A DNA stretch of 64,000 nt, from positions 64,370-128,369 of the forward strand of contig MNCI01002109.1 in assembly GCA_015680685.1 (NCBI GenBank). The letters are read 5' to 3'. Below are positions 42,939 through 55,772 of the stretch, piece after piece (the first letter of the stretch is position 1; the number at the start of each line of letters is the position of its first letter). The position numbers were made by a program, and so were the translations under genes. Below the pieces are notes generated by a model, which had not been told where the DNA came from, made no database searches, and saw only the letters and a program-made list of their open reading frames with translations. This DNA comes from Gnetum montanum (Eukaryota; Streptophyta; Gnetopsida; Gnetales; Gnetaceae).

Positions 42939-45900
42939 AAGTTTTGGGTCATTCTCCATCTAATTTCAAGGAGACATCATTTTTGGGTCATCCCCTAGCT
43001 AATATTCTTCCTTTGGTTAAGATGACATCATTTAATAGCTTTTTCTTTAATTCTATCCTTCAACATATCCCTCATTAGGTTTTTGCTATTTTCTTTATAG
43101 GAAATGCTTAGTAGGAAGTAAAAATTTGAGAGGGCACTTCTAAAAGACAATAAGGTCTAATTTTCTCTTACCTTAGATGGGAGGATTTTGAGGATTAGTT
43201 GTAACAATGAAAAATTTAAAATATGTATTTAAAATCACTGGGCCATTACTTTTATGTTATGTTAGAGTTTCACCTATGTTTGATGGTCCTCTATCGCTAT
43301 ATTCTAAATTATTTTTATAATACATTTTATTTTTAGAGTCCAACATCTCCTAACAAATGCTTAATATACTTTTAAGAAGAATCATTGATGGATGATCTAT
43401 GGATATAAGGTGATATTCTTATAAGATCCAATTTTTAAAAAGTCTAGTTTATAACCATTCTTGGCTAGGTTGTCAAATTTGAGGTGTTAAACTTCTTTGT
43501 AGTTTATTTTCTTTAGATTGCTTAAATTGAAAATATTTTCCAATTTTTGTAGTGCATCACTAGTGGAGCATGAAAAAGAGTCACTATGTAATGAGAAATT
43601 AAGAAAAAGGCCTACTAAGCATCTATCATTGCACAACAAATCCCCTTAGTTTTCGTACTAATAATTGTACTCATGCTTAGTAATGTTAAGCATGATGAAA
43701 GTATTATGTTGAATGTAAAACAAGTATCCCAACATCATTATAGATATAAGCATAAATGTCGTTACATGATTCAAATAAATCTTTTAAAAAAAAGCACTAC
43801 AATGTAAGTTCACAATCTATTCTTAAAATACTTAGAAAGAACAAATACAATATAATCCATCTTTATATGGGTTGAACATCTAAACATCATATAAAAATAT
43901 CATAATCTACATCCTAAGAATAGTACCATAGATAGCATTAAAGGAATTTTAGGCAATGCAAAGAATTTCTTGGTTATCTTAGCTTCACAATGAATTAGCT
44001 AATAAAATTTATATTTTTGGAAAGCTTAATAATTTCTCTACAATTTAGAAAATGAAGTACTACAATAGATATTTGGAAGCTAAGGTTATGTTATATTCTT
44101 TCAGATCTATCAAAAATCATTATAACTCAGATAGTGAAATTTTGTGAGATGATAACTCAAAAGTTAAGTTTTTGAAGCTGAAATTTTAAGTAAACCTTCC
44201 CATAGATATTATCTTTCAAATAAATCTAGTTTCACATCAAATTATTGTGTGATGATGGATAAATGAGCTAATCATTGATCATCATTCATTCTGTTAAAAA
44301 TTTAGGATTCAGAAAATATGCTAAATTGCAAAGTGAATTCCTTCCAAACTGCAATAGATTTTGACCTGAAATTTTCACTAATAAATCTAGAATCCCTAAA
44401 AAATGTTATGAAATGATTGAGATATGATGGAAACAATAAATATCCCCACTTCTAATTATTCAACTTCCAAGATTAAGTAAATAATGATGAATGATGTTGA
44501 TGAATTGATGACTTTATGAAAGATCGATGAATTGATGATAAAACATTCAAATTCTTGTTGAAATTATCTTCATGATTCTATAATAAAAATATCCAAAAAA
44601 TTCCTGAGATATATATATATATAACAATTAGGGTAAAGTTTACTAAAAATAATACAATGTAGCCCTAATAATAAGATAACCCTAAAATTTAAATATATGT
44701 ATGGATTGGGGCCAAAATAACATTACAACTACCCCATTAATTCAAAAATTTCCTATATTTTATTAAAATAAACTCTTATAAAAATAATAAATTACTATCT
44801 TCTACTCTAAAAAACCAACAAGCATAAGCATCATAGTGCAGTTGCTAAGCCCATGGCCCTCCTACTCTACACACCTTATGACTTGAAAATAAAAGTGAGT
44901 TAGTATACACTGTTAGATCCCTTGGCATCTTTTCCAATCAATCAAGGACAAGGATCATGGATGAGGGTTAAAGCAAGGGCACTTCAACTTGGAAAGATAT
45001 GTCAGCATATAGTACATAAGCAAATCATATTAGGGAAAATTTGATCATACATCACAACAATCGTATGGAATATACATGATGTAAAACAATTTGGTGCTAG
45101 AGGTCTTGAACAACCCCTCTAATGTTTTGGAGGAAAATAAAAATCGACAAAGGCTGTACAATTCCTCTTTTTCATAGGATGAGGTCTACAACAAGATATT
45201 CATTGATGCATCACAATGACGTCTAGAATCATGATGATAACATGTGGTGAACTTGTAGTCATTGCATGTGCATCCTTTCAGCCCATTTCAAATTCCAAAA
45301 GGTATAAGGATGCTCTCAAATTACTTAGTAACAATGACATTATCTCGATGGGAATGTAATGGCCATTTATGCATCACTTGACTAATAGGAAACACTCAAA
45401 ATGAAGAATGACCAAAATGAGATTATTGACAATTGTAAAACCATACTGAGATGTTAAAAGGAATGCAAAACCAAGATACAACATGACCACAAAAACTCAT
45501 AAATCTATAACCCATAATAGTATCCATAGTTAGTTAGGGAATGATTGAAGGTCTACACAAGCTCACATAGCAACATGTGGCCTCAAAAGCATAAATGATA
45601 AAAATCACTTGAATAATTAAAAGTAAAATAAAAAGACAAAAAATCCCACATGAACAATCACCACATAGAAACCCAAAGAAAAGATACATGCACATCGCAA
45701 CCCAACTAAGCTTTGTACATGTGCAATCAAACCAACAATCTTCTTTCCACCAATCTCTAACCTAGTAGAGCTTTTATGTCTAAACAAGGAGATTTCAACT
45801 ATGATCTTTCAAGATTGAGAGTGGGGTTTATATAGAAAAAATTATTAAAATTATGCCAACCTAAGCCTAGCTCTAACTCTCATAAAGCTAGTCTTATCAA

Positions 45901-47950
45901 TAGTCCCATCTCTTACATAGACTTTTAATAAAATACATAAATAACACAACTTACCTAAACAACGTGTATAGAAGCACTACATAGTAAACGCTTTCTACAA
46001 CGGATCTTTTTATTCATCATTTTCATCAATATTTTCAAATTATTTTTTATGTATTCCTTTAATTTGAACATTGGCTAGTGTTTTGTTCTTTTTAAAGATA
46101 TTTTTAACAATTTCATAATGTAATATTTTTTTCATCATTTAGGATTTCAAATCTTAATCTTTTAGATGCTATTGTTATCTTTTGAAAAGTCCTTTATTTC
46201 TTACTATGTTTTTGTTATCTTTTTTTTCTTTTGGAATAGGTATACTTCCTTCTCTAGCAATCTACTAATCCTTTAGTTGAACAATCATTTTTTTATTTCT
46301 TCATGGTACCTATTATTAAGTATTCATTCTCTTTCTGAGTTATGCTTATTTCATTAGGGATATTAGAATCTTTCTTTTTAGTGTTCTAAATTTTGCTTAG
46401 GCTTATCTCTCCTTGCTTTTTTTCGTAAGTATTCTTGCTTATGTATTTGACAATAATTTGTAAGCAATATATGACAATAATTTGTCATAGAAAAAGAATG
46501 GTCACTTAACCTTTTAATTTAGATACTTGTCCTGTTATTCTTCTATATTTTCAACATCTTCCATTCTCATGATAAAGTAATTTTATTTGTTTTCTCTATA
46601 CCATAAATATAATTTATGAAGAGTTTGACCATTTTTTAGTAGAACTTTGCTAATTCCTTAATTTATACCCAATTTCTTATCTTTCCCACTCTAAACAATG
46701 TTGGGATTTGTAAAAATCACATTAAGATCTTGATCTCAAACGTTTTGGATGGGAACATTTTTGTATGATGGTCATGAAATGCATAACTTATAGTTTCTTC
46801 ATCTAGTTCCAAGACAATTTCTTTGTTATCAATTTGTATCATAAAGATTCCATTTTTTCTACTTCATGAGCATTTTGTTGATTTTTTTTGGTTGGGATAA
46901 CTTCATGTTTGTTCAATTATATCTTTTGATATCCTTCCATGTCTAATTATTTGAATTCTGAAAGATTCTCCTTTATTAAAATTTCCATAAAACTATTCTC
47001 CTTTTACTTTCTTGTCACAACTCTCTCGAAAGCTTCCACTGTTCTAGAAATTTGATCTCTTTTGAGGAATTTATTTTGTACACTCAATTTCAGGACTCTA
47101 TTCTATTGTATATATCTCAACTTATGTATTATTATTTTTATTTTACCATGAATTCCTTAGGATTTTTTCCCTCTTTACCTTGTTATTATAGGATTGACAT
47201 GTCATCTCTAATTAAAAGTGTATAATATTTGTATTATTTACTTTTCCTATTTTCCAATCCTCTTATCATATCAATTTACTATTTAGATTTACTTTAGATG
47301 GGGTTCATCATTTCATACTACTATCTTTACGTTATTCTTCCATGTTTTGTTTAATCATTGCTCTACGAACCTTGGGCTTTAGTACCATGTTGATTGGTTA
47401 TAGGCACATGAGATATTATTACTACTAAGATTGCATTTTTGTTTTCTCATTGGATTCAATAATACAACATAGATTTTATTTGCTATGTACTAATAAATCA
47501 CATTTACTTCATACAATTACAATAGGTTTAATTAGTGTTCCTAAAGACTTGTTGTTGATTATTTCATTAAGTCTATGACTATTATATCTCCTATAGAGTC
47601 TTATGTGACTTCTATAATTTCTTCATGTTCTTCATAACTAGTTCTCTATCTAAAACTATTCATCTCATCTCCATGAATTGGATGACATTATATGTTTTTC
47701 TATGTAAGGACTCATGCTATCCCCTTTAACTCTTCTAGTTAGGGCTCTTAAACTTTTAGGTGTTCTTCCATAAAAATGGATTGTTACTATAGTCATCCTT
47801 CTATTTAAGTTAGTTTAACCATGTGACTCTTTTGGTGATATGTCTTTTCATATTTCTATATTTCACACATATATCTTTATTAATTTTAATAATAACAAAA
47901 ATAGTGGTGAAATAGAAGTGACAATTCAAGGCAAAAAAATCCCTCACTAC
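42939..47950. other. AT-rich sequence with no supportable gene
   Basis: About 5 kb. I found no open frame with domain character. A faint tRNA-like stretch at about 44,830-44,900 (AGTGCAGTTGCTAAGCCC, then TTATGACTTGAAAA) could be an eroded SINE. The run AACATGGTACTAAAGC on the minus strand near 47,380-47,395 could be an eroded primer site. Both are too weak to call. An (AT) run is at 44,611-44,624. Confidence 0.5.
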
Positions 47951-47959
47951 AAATAGTTA

Positions 47960-48560
47960 TGCTACCTAGGCTCAATCCTCTAATTAGATGGTGAAATAGA
48001 TACAGATACAAGACATAAAATTGAGGCAAGATGGTCAAAATGGAGACAAGCTAGTGGTGTTCTATGTGATAAAAGAATACCAATAAAATTGAAGGGGAAA
48101 TTTTACAAGATAGTAATTAGGTCACTATCTTATATGGTGCTAAATGTTAGGTAGTACCAAATAGAAATGAACAATAAATTAGTGTGGCAAAAATGTGAAT
48201 GCTTCAATAGATGTTAAATGTTACTAGAAGAGATAAACTACATAATACAAACATTAGAGGAAGATTTGGAGGAACTTATATTTCAAATAAGCTACAATTA
48301 TGGTGGCTTAGATGGTTTAGACATGTGCAAAGAGGACCAGATAATGAGCCTATAAACAAAGGTTGCTACATCACTATTCCAAGAAAGCTACCAAAAGGAA
48401 AACCAAAGGAAACATGGAAAAAAAAATGATTGAAGATGATTTGAAAAAATTACAAATAAACAAAGATCTAGCTCTTCATAGAGGAAAATGGCAAAAAAGA
48501 ACTCTTGTAGTCAACCTCGTTTCATTAGGACAAGGCTAGGATGATGATGCTGATGATACA
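47960..48560 (+). pseudogene. RTE-type non-LTR retrotransposon, 3' end
   Basis: Frames read [53 protein letters not shown] and GKPKETWKK, then a tail with KLQINKDLALHRGKW. This is the C-terminal part of plant RTE/LINE polymerases, in order. The element ends with the TGATGATGCTGATGATA repeat at 48,540-48,558, as many RTE elements do. It is 5'-truncated, which is usual, and carries at least two frameshifts and stops. Confidence 0.8.
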
Positions 48561-48771
48561 TATAGTTCTTCATCTTTATTACTCCATCTTTTCTACATGC
48601 CTTGTTCTTTTGTCATTCCTTCATTCTCTTTATGGACTAACCTTTGTTCATTTATTTCTTCATGGACTAAATTCTATGAGACTTTTCAATATTATGAAGT
48701 TAACTTGGTTTCTTTTTATTTATTTCCATGAGCCTCCTTGGTTGAGGACTTCTTTCCTATGGTTGTTTTAT

Positions 48772-49354
48772 TGATATTGTTGTGTGTGTCCCTCCAACAT
48801 GAAGCTCACGTCACATTAATATAAATAAATAAAGAGGGGAAGGAGGGTTTCTTGTTAAGCCAACCAAAATTAGTTGCCCAACTTGGCTGCTAAGTTAGGT
48901 AGCATTCAAAAAAGGCTACCTAAGTTAGACAGCATAGGGCATTTTTCTTGGCTATAAATCCAAGGGAAATGACAAATGGGAGCAAGGGCAGAAGAGAAGC
49001 CAATGGCCAAAGTGAGAAAGAGAGGCCAAAGGAAGAGACACATAAATAAGCCTTATAAGATTGGGTTTCTAGGAATTTTTCATAAAGTGCTATGAGATTT
49101 CTCCTTGTTATTCCAAGAATATTTTTTCTTGAGGGTGTGTGTTAATTTTGTATACCTCTAGTAATTAACTAGAGAGAAATTTTTGTATTCCTACTATTTA
49201 TTAGTGGAAGAAGAGTTTTTTGGAGTTCACCCCAGGAAGGATTAACCACACGAGCCCTTGTGTTATTAGGTGTTATTATTTTGTACTTTACTTTCATTGT
49301 TCACTCTATTAGTTTATATCTTGCTTTAACACACAAGTGGTAAAATACTACACA
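48772..49354 (+). repeat. Copia 3 5' LTR
   Basis: About 583 bp, TGATATTG to CTACACA. The right end is uncertain: the primer site lies 40 bp further on, so the LTR may extend to about 49,392. Confidence 0.7.
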
Positions 49355-49393
49355 TACTAGTTCATGGTGTTGTGCTCTCGTTTTTCCAAAAAT

Positions 49394-49404
49394 TGGTATT
49401 AGAG
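49394..49404 (+). other. Copia 3 primer-binding site
   Basis: TGGTATTAGAG, one change from the initiator-Met site TGGTATCAGAG. Confidence 0.75.
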
Positions 49405-49540
49405 AAAGGTTGAAGATCATAAACAGAAAAATGGCACTATAGTAGCCTGACACTGTAGCAGAGTGGGTTCATGTACTAGTCTATGGTACTGTATCTCGTG
49501 GAATTTGCTGCAAAATTTGTGAGTATTTCTATGTGTTGTT

Positions 49541-49739
49541 ATGGAAAACACTAGCAAAAATAGTGAAGTTAATAACATGGATATCAATACTAGTAGAATG
49601 GTTTATTTGAATTCTAAAAAATATCAATTATGGAAGGGGAAAATGGAAGACCTTCTATACTATAAAAAAGTGTCATGCTCCTATCATTGGTAAAAAGCTA
49701 GCAGTAATGGATGATGAGGAGTGGCAAATGTTGGATAGG
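49541..49739 (+). pseudogene. Copia 3 gag, N-terminal part
   Basis: Starts at ATG 49,541 (MENTSKNSEVNNMDI), with the Copia gag motif YQLWKGKMEDLLY and then a frameshift near 49,665. It is cut at 49,739 by A2 and continues at 55,069. Confidence 0.75.
49735..49739. repeat. Target duplication ATAGG, left (A2)
   Basis: Repeated exactly at 55,064-55,068. Confidence 0.9.
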
Positions 49740-50736
49740 TGATGAGACGCAATATCGCATGGGCTACAATATCGCGTCGTCCCCTGCAATATCGTGTACG
49801 TGATATCGCGGTCCGCTGCCAAATCTATAAATAAGAGGTGGCACTCCCTTATTTCCCATCCTGGCTAGAAGTAGCGAAGCTCTGGCAGTTTGATCACTCC
49901 AGAAATAAATTAATTTCCCATGTGCCCGCAGTAGGAGTCCTAGAGTGAACAGATCTTTATTCGAGCAACATTGTACCTGAACATAAGTTGTGTACGGCAA
50001 TAAAGATGAACTTGATTGGATAAACCTTGCAGTGCATGGATAGGATTTTATTTATTGTTATTTATTGCTTTCCTAGAATGCGGTACGAGTACGACTTGAT
50101 TATGAGCATCTAAGGATGTGTACGGCTAGTTAAGGAATTGGCTGCTCGTCACATGCGGTATGAATACGACTTGATTACGAGCATTGTGACTACTTGGTAA
50201 CCCAGTGGCGCATTCCAGGATCTATGCTTGGTAATCCCAGTGGTAGTCCTAGTGTGTACGGTTAGTCAAGGAATCAGCTGCTCATCGCACTTAGGCTAGT
50301 TAGGCTCTCTCAACCCTTTCCTCCTAGTTAGGTGCCTCAGTACGACCACTTCGAGCACGTGCATTACGTGTGGTGATCCCAGTAACGATTAGTGTTTGGT
50401 AGCCACAGTTGCATAGTTCAGTGTGTGTACAATAAGTGTGAATGGATGCTAACGCTAGTTAATTTAGACTTAGGTCCTTAGTTAGAGTTTGTTAGTTCTC
50501 TCAACCCTTCACCTCATAGCATAGGAGAAAAACCATAAAAGACCATAAAAATCATATACCTTGGACTTACTTAACCATACACCGTGACAACAACAAGTAA
50601 GTCTAGGAAGACAACGAATGATTAACCCAAAGTTTTCCATGGGGCGTTTAGACATTTAGTCTACGGAGTTTGACTGGATCGTGCATGCTACGCTCGTTTC
50701 GTATGGTTGAGTGTAGGGGTACCTTGCCACTCATCA
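49740..50736 (+). repeat. A2 5' LTR
   Basis: 997 bp, TGATGAGACG to CCACTCATCA. U3 (49,745-49,812) has four CAATATCG/GATATCGC palindromic blocks. A TATA box, CTATAAATAA, lies at 49,825-49,834. An internal direct repeat, TGCGGTA-GA-TACGACTTGATTA, occurs at about 50,080 and 50,156. Confidence 0.9.
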
Positions 50737-50737
50737 T

Positions 50738-50755
50738 TAGCGCCGTTGCTGGGGA
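50738..50755 (+). other. A2 primer-binding site, tRNA-Asp type
   Basis: TAGCGCCGTTGCTGGGGA; two transitions from the Athila-type site. Confidence 0.85.
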
Positions 50756-50878
50756 CTAAGTGTTTGTGCACTGAATAGAACATAAGGGATATTACTCACA
50801 TCGTTGTGAGCCTTAATGAACCTTTAGGTTAATCAACAAAAAAATTTATATAACAGTAAAATTAGCACATCGATAAAA

Positions 50879-52795
50879 ATGCCTTCTTCTCATAAGAGCA
50901 ACTCACCACCTAAGGACCATACACGAGACAATCGGCAACATAAAACACATAACCAAAATCAGCCAAGTCCTAAACAATATAAGATGACATATACTCATCC
51001 TGATGAGTATATCCTCAACTTTACTTTTATTCTCCATCAAGACGAACAACTACGATGGAGAGATTTTCAAGGTAACATCGTGTTACCCCCAGATCGATCG
51101 ATCCCTAACATGCTCTTCCGTGCCTTGGCACAGATTAGCATGCAAGAGCATTTTGCGGAATACGTTGCAGAAGATTTTGATATGAGGGATTAATATCCCA
51201 TAGATGCCCAACGTATGAGGGATTTAAGATAGGAGAGTCAACATACTTTTTTGAAGGGCAAAGCCCCGCATGTCCTTAGCGAAATAGGAGATGAGGAACC
51301 CCTTATCACGGGTTCTTTAACAAACGATGTTCCCCCTCCTAACGATGGTGAGGAGGAAGGATATCAGAATTTATGATCAATGATCCATATCCCTAGTTCT
51401 GATGCCTGTGAACACCAACTATTCAAAGAGGGAACAACCACTTATGCTAAGGATGGGCACTTAGATCGTCACCACGATCGGGGCCATAGCAGCCAAAGAG
51501 AAGGCAAGAAACATCGTCATGGCGTTGGTTCCCCTTCTTCTTCCAATTCTTCACATTGCTCACCCTCTCCTTCCACGTCTGGGCATAGCCACCATGAACA
51601 AAAAGGTGAGGATAAAAGTAAAAAGGATGAAAGACCTTAACGGGAAAGTTGAGAGAGAGGACAAGGGCAAGGGCATAGGGAGAGTAGGGAACAACACAGA
51701 CATCACAAGCGTCATGAAAGAGATGATCATGACGAGCCCCTACTCGCAACCCAAAGTATGCTTGACATAACGGAGGCAGTTAGGATTCCCACAAGGCATT
51801 TAAAGGATAGTCAGATCAAATGATTAGACATGAACAATATCCCACGATTTGAAGGGGGATACAATGCTGATCCGAAAAATCATTTACAAGCATTCCACGA
51901 TGCCTATGCCTTGCAGAATATAGACAATGAGTAGCAAAAACTTAAGCTATTCCCAAGGACACTCACCAAAGAAGCAGAGAGCTGGTACCGGTCCTTAGAA
52001 TCGGAAATCATCAGGAGGTGGAGTATGATGCTAGAACTGTTCAACGAAAAGTATCAGACATACTCCAGAGTGTCTAATTTGCGTAAGTAGATCCAAGGCT
52101 AGAAGCAAGGTCATCACGAACCCTTGGATGCTGCCATGGCCCACTATTACACATTGTTACATCGTTGCTTGGGCCATGGGTACGCTCAACGGGATCAACT
52201 TCGCCACATCGTGGATGGGCTAAGGAATGAAACGAGGAGAACCCTTGGGACTTACGCCCAAGGGAGACTCTCACAACTTAGAGCCCATGAAGTACAAGGC
52301 CTGTTGGAGTAAGTAGCAAACGAAGAAGGTGAGCTACGCAAAAGGGAAAGTGTGGAAGAGTACAATTGCAATCCCTCCCTTCGAAAGAAGAGAGTGAAAT
52401 TTTGTGATGAAGAGGATGAGTCACCACTCGAAGAGTTGGTGAACCAGAAAACCTTGCTGATCCAAAAAATCACAAAAGAAATAGCGGCTAAGGTAGACGA
52501 TGTATGGAGTTCCTTATACTCTAAAATTGAAATTGTCTTAAAAATTGTAGAAGAATCTAAGGTAGAACAAAGTAGTGACAAAGGTAAGCAAAAGTCAAGA
52601 GATTTAGGCCCTGCACATAACAAGTGTAAGGAAAAAATCACTAACTCCGATGTGGTGTGGATTCTAACATAGACGATGATAGTGGATGTGGGGTCTGCTA
52701 CTATGAACATCCTAAGGAATGTTGCCTAGTTATCTCACATCTACAGGAGTCTGGGGTGTATGCGCTTAATCCAAGACTCAACCAATGGCAAACAC
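50879..52795 (+). pseudogene. A2 gag
   Basis: The start ATG is kept (MPSSHKSNSPPKDHTRDN). The first segment runs open for 104 codons (50,879-51,193) and includes HPDEYI and ALAQISMQEHFAEYV. The His/Ser-rich segment is 51,380-51,640, the gag core about 51,770-52,100, and the C-terminal part 52,124-52,672 with DQLRHIVDGLRNETRRTLG and a Glu/Lys-rich helix. It matches A1 gag almost codon by codon. Stops are few and mostly TAG or TGA. The N gap begins 46 bp after the last recognisable part. Confidence 0.8.
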
Positions 52796-52841
52796 CCTGA
52801 AGGTTACCTTATCCACAAGGTAACCCAAGGTAGTTCCACCA

Positions 52842-53584
52842 NNNNNNNNNNNNNNNNNNNNNNNNNNNNNNNNNNNNNNNNNNNNNNNNNNNNNNNNNNN
52901 NNNNNNNNNNNNNNNNNNNNNNNNNNNNNNNNNNNNNNNNNNNNNNNNNNNNNNNNNNNNNNNNNNNNNNNNNNNNNNNNNNNNNNNNNNNNNNNNNNNN
53001 NNNNNNNNNNNNNNNNNNNNNNNNNNNNNNNNNNNNNNNNNNNNNNNNNNNNNNNNNNNNNNNNNNNNNNNNNNNNNNNNNNNNNNNNNNNNNNNNNNNN
53101 NNNNNNNNNNNNNNNNNNNNNNNNNNNNNNNNNNNNNNNNNNNNNNNNNNNNNNNNNNNNNNNNNNNNNNNNNNNNNNNNNNNNNNNNNNNNNNNNNNNN
53201 NNNNNNNNNNNNNNNNNNNNNNNNNNNNNNNNNNNNNNNNNNNNNNNNNNNNNNNNNNNNNNNNNNNNNNNNNNNNNNNNNNNNNNNNNNNNNNNNNNNN
53301 NNNNNNNNNNNNNNNNNNNNNNNNNNNNNNNNNNNNNNNNNNNNNNNNNNNNNNNNNNNNNNNNNNNNNNNNNNNNNNNNNNNNNNNNNNNNNNNNNNNN
53401 NNNNNNNNNNNNNNNNNNNNNNNNNNNNNNNNNNNNNNNNNNNNNNNNNNNNNNNNNNNNNNNNNNNNNNNNNNNNNNNNNNNNNNNNNNNNNNNNNNNN
53501 NNNNNNNNNNNNNNNNNNNNNNNNNNNNNNNNNNNNNNNNNNNNNNNNNNNNNNNNNNNNNNNNNNNNNNNNNNNNNNNNNNNN
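52842..53584. other. Assembly gap, 743 N
   Basis: No sequence. By comparison with A1 it should contain the proline-rich tail and the catalytic part of the protease. Reading frames that run through it are artefacts. Confidence 0.95.
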
Positions 53585-54160
53585 TTGGTGGAGGACGTTA
53601 TTACCACTGTATGTGGTTGGTCCTACCCAGCTGATTTTTTGGTGATCGAAGTTAACAACAATGAAGGGGACTTCCCAATTATAATGGGAAGGGCATGGCT
53701 TAGTATAGTAGACGCATGCCTTAGGATCCGCAATCTTTCCTTGGAAATATCTAAGATAAACATATGTGGAAAGATCGAGAAGAGGAAAGTTCCATGCATC
53801 ACATACAGTGATTCATCAGGTGATGACATGGAGGGATGTTCATCTCCTCCATGTGGTAGGTGTGCCGTTGAAACTGTGCAACAAAGATGCCTGTATGTAG
53901 CAACCACACAAGAAGTAGTAGACACCCAGTGGTTGACAACTACTAGAAAGAGCAACCAAGTATGCATGGAATGAACTGAGGAAAACCATGCCAACAACGA
54001 AGGCATAGACACATTGAAATATGAGTATCGCCAACTTCCACCCATTAATTTAAGATCATCAATTGGGAGAAGTTGGGCACTTCTTAGAAATTCCAACAGG
54101 CACTCATCATTTCGGATCTCTCCCTTACAACTCAGTCATGGGGGAGATGGTCAACTATGC
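53585..54160 (+). pseudogene. A2 protease C-terminal part and acidic tail
   Basis: LVEDVITTVCGW, then DFPIIMGRAWLSIVDACL, matches A1 at 16,140-16,270. The tail holds SPPCGRCAVETVQQRCLYVA, the same Cys pattern as A1. One TGA at 53,972. Confidence 0.8.
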
Positions 54161-54185
54161 TAATCATATGGGGCCCTCAGTTCTT

Positions 54186-54372
54186 TTAATTTTTTTGTTT
54201 TACATGCTTTTGTTTTACACGTTTTTGTTTTACAACATTTTTTTTTACACATTTTTGTTTTACAAATTTCTTTAACTTTTTCAATTTTTGTTTTACAAAG
54301 TTATTTAAATTTTCTAAGTTTTTGTTTTTCAAATTTCTTTAATTTTTCTAGTTTTTGTTTTACATCATCATT
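54186..54372 (+). repeat. TTTTGTTTTACA minisatellite in A2
   Basis: About ten units of 15-28 bp with core TTTTTGTTTTACA, at the same position as in A1. A (GT)n run (54,388-54,408) follows, as it does in A1 near 16,951-16,970. Confidence 0.85.
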
Positions 54373-54545
54373 ATACTCTTCCACTTTGTGTGTGTGTGTG
54401 TGTGTGTGATCCACCCTGTAAGTTTGTCCCATAATAAGTGTTCGGAATGATGGTATGAACTATTTTCATATTGATTGCTAATGTTTGATTTTTACCTTTA
54501 AGTTACAATGTTGAGGCTAAGGTATGTTTCTTTTGATATGGCAGG

Positions 54546-55063
54546 CTTGATTACGAGCATCTAAGGATGTGTACAGCTAGTTAAGGAATTAGTTGCTCGT
54601 CGCATGCGGTATGAGTACGACTTGATTACGAGCATTGTGACTACTTGGTAACCCAGTGGAGTATTCCAGGATCTACACTTGGTAATCCCAGTGGTAGTCC
54701 CAGTGTGTATGGTTAGTCAAGGAATCGGCTGCTCATCGCACNGTTTAGGGTGTGTATGGTAAGTGGGAATGGATGCTGACACTAGTTAATTTAGACTTAG
54801 GTCCTTAGTTAGAGTTAGTTAGTTCTCTCAACCTTTCACCTCATAGCATAGGAGAAAAACCATAAAAGACCATAAAAATCATATACCTCAGACTTACTTA
54901 ACCATACACCATGACAACAACAAGTAAGTCTAGGAAGACAACAAATGATTAACCCAAAGTGTTCCATGGGGCGTTTAGGCATTTAGTCTACGGAGTTTGA
55001 CTGGATCGCGCGTGCTACGCTCGTTTTGTATGGTTGAGTGTAGGGGTACCTCGGCACTCATCA
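54546..55063 (+). repeat. A2 3' LTR, truncated
   Basis: Begins at CTTGATTACGAGCATCTAAGG, matching about 50,094 of the 5' LTR, and runs to CGGCACTCATCA. The first 350 bp (all of U3 and the TATA box) are missing. N at 54,742 marks a join at which about 100 bp present in the 5' LTR are absent, so this may be an assembly collapse. Confidence 0.85.
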
Positions 55064-55645
55064 ATAGGCAAGTTGTAGGGTATATTTGCCATTACATGGA
55101 TGAAAATGTTTATCATCTTGTCTCCATAGAAAAATTTGCCAAAAGTCTATGGGATAAGTTAGAGGAGATGTATGCTAGAAATACGAAAGGAAATAAAATG
55201 TACTTGATAACAAAATTGATGAATACCTAGTACAAAGAAGTTACTCCCATATCTAACCACCTCAATGAGATGCAGGGCATTATGAATCAACTTGTATATT
55301 TGAAGATCAACTTTGATGAAGAATTATAGGGTCTAATAATTTTTGGTTCCTTGCCATGAAGTTGGAAGATACTCAAAATATCGATAACAAACTCATCCCT
55401 AAATGGAGTTGTATCATTCAACTAAATCTAGAGCAATCTCTTGAATGAAGAAATAAGGAGAAAGAAATTGGGCTTCACAAGTTCCTTTTTTGAGGCATTG
55501 GTTATAGAAAACTAGGGGAGGAGCCAAAGTAAAGATCCACAAAAGTGTGAAAATGATAGAAGCAAGTCCAAATCCAAAAAGAAGATTGAGTGTTATCACT
55601 GTGGCAAGAAGGAACATATAAATAGGAATTGCAAAAAGTTGAAGT
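55064..55645 (+). pseudogene. Copia 3 gag, C-terminal part
   Basis: 55,064-55,230 continues gag (YICHYMDENVYHLVSIEKF and LWDKLEEMYARNTKGNK, the UBN2-type block). At 55,588-55,644 ECYHCGKKEHINRNCKK is a complete CCHC zinc knuckle. Several stops and one frameshift lie between. Confidence 0.8.
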
Positions 55646-55772
55646 GAGAGCAATAGTAGCAACATCAACCAAATGAGAATGGTGGAGATCAGGCTTCAGT
55701 TGTCAATCAGGAGGCTTACATTCTCAAAGACATGAGTGACACTGATATTGTCAATTTGGCAACCCAAGAAAC

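Larger units (their letters stand above)
49740..55063 (+). mobile_element. Element A2: second gag-protease element without polymerase
   Basis: Same build as A1: LTR, tRNA-Asp type primer site, gag, protease, TTTTGTTTTACA array, then LTR, flanked by perfect ATAGG duplications inside the Copia gag. Its 3' part is deleted: from ATATGGCAG (54,536-54,544) it jumps into the middle of the 3' LTR, so the roughly 1.5-kb non-coding region and polypurine tract seen in A1 are missing. A 743-base N gap (52,842-53,584) hides the proline-rich stretch and the start of the protease. The gag is less decayed than in A1. Confidence 0.9.

Noticed and set aside
52760-53974. Long open frames on both strands across the N gap
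   Set aside because: They consist of unknown residues across 743 N; only the edges (gag tail, protease tail) are real.
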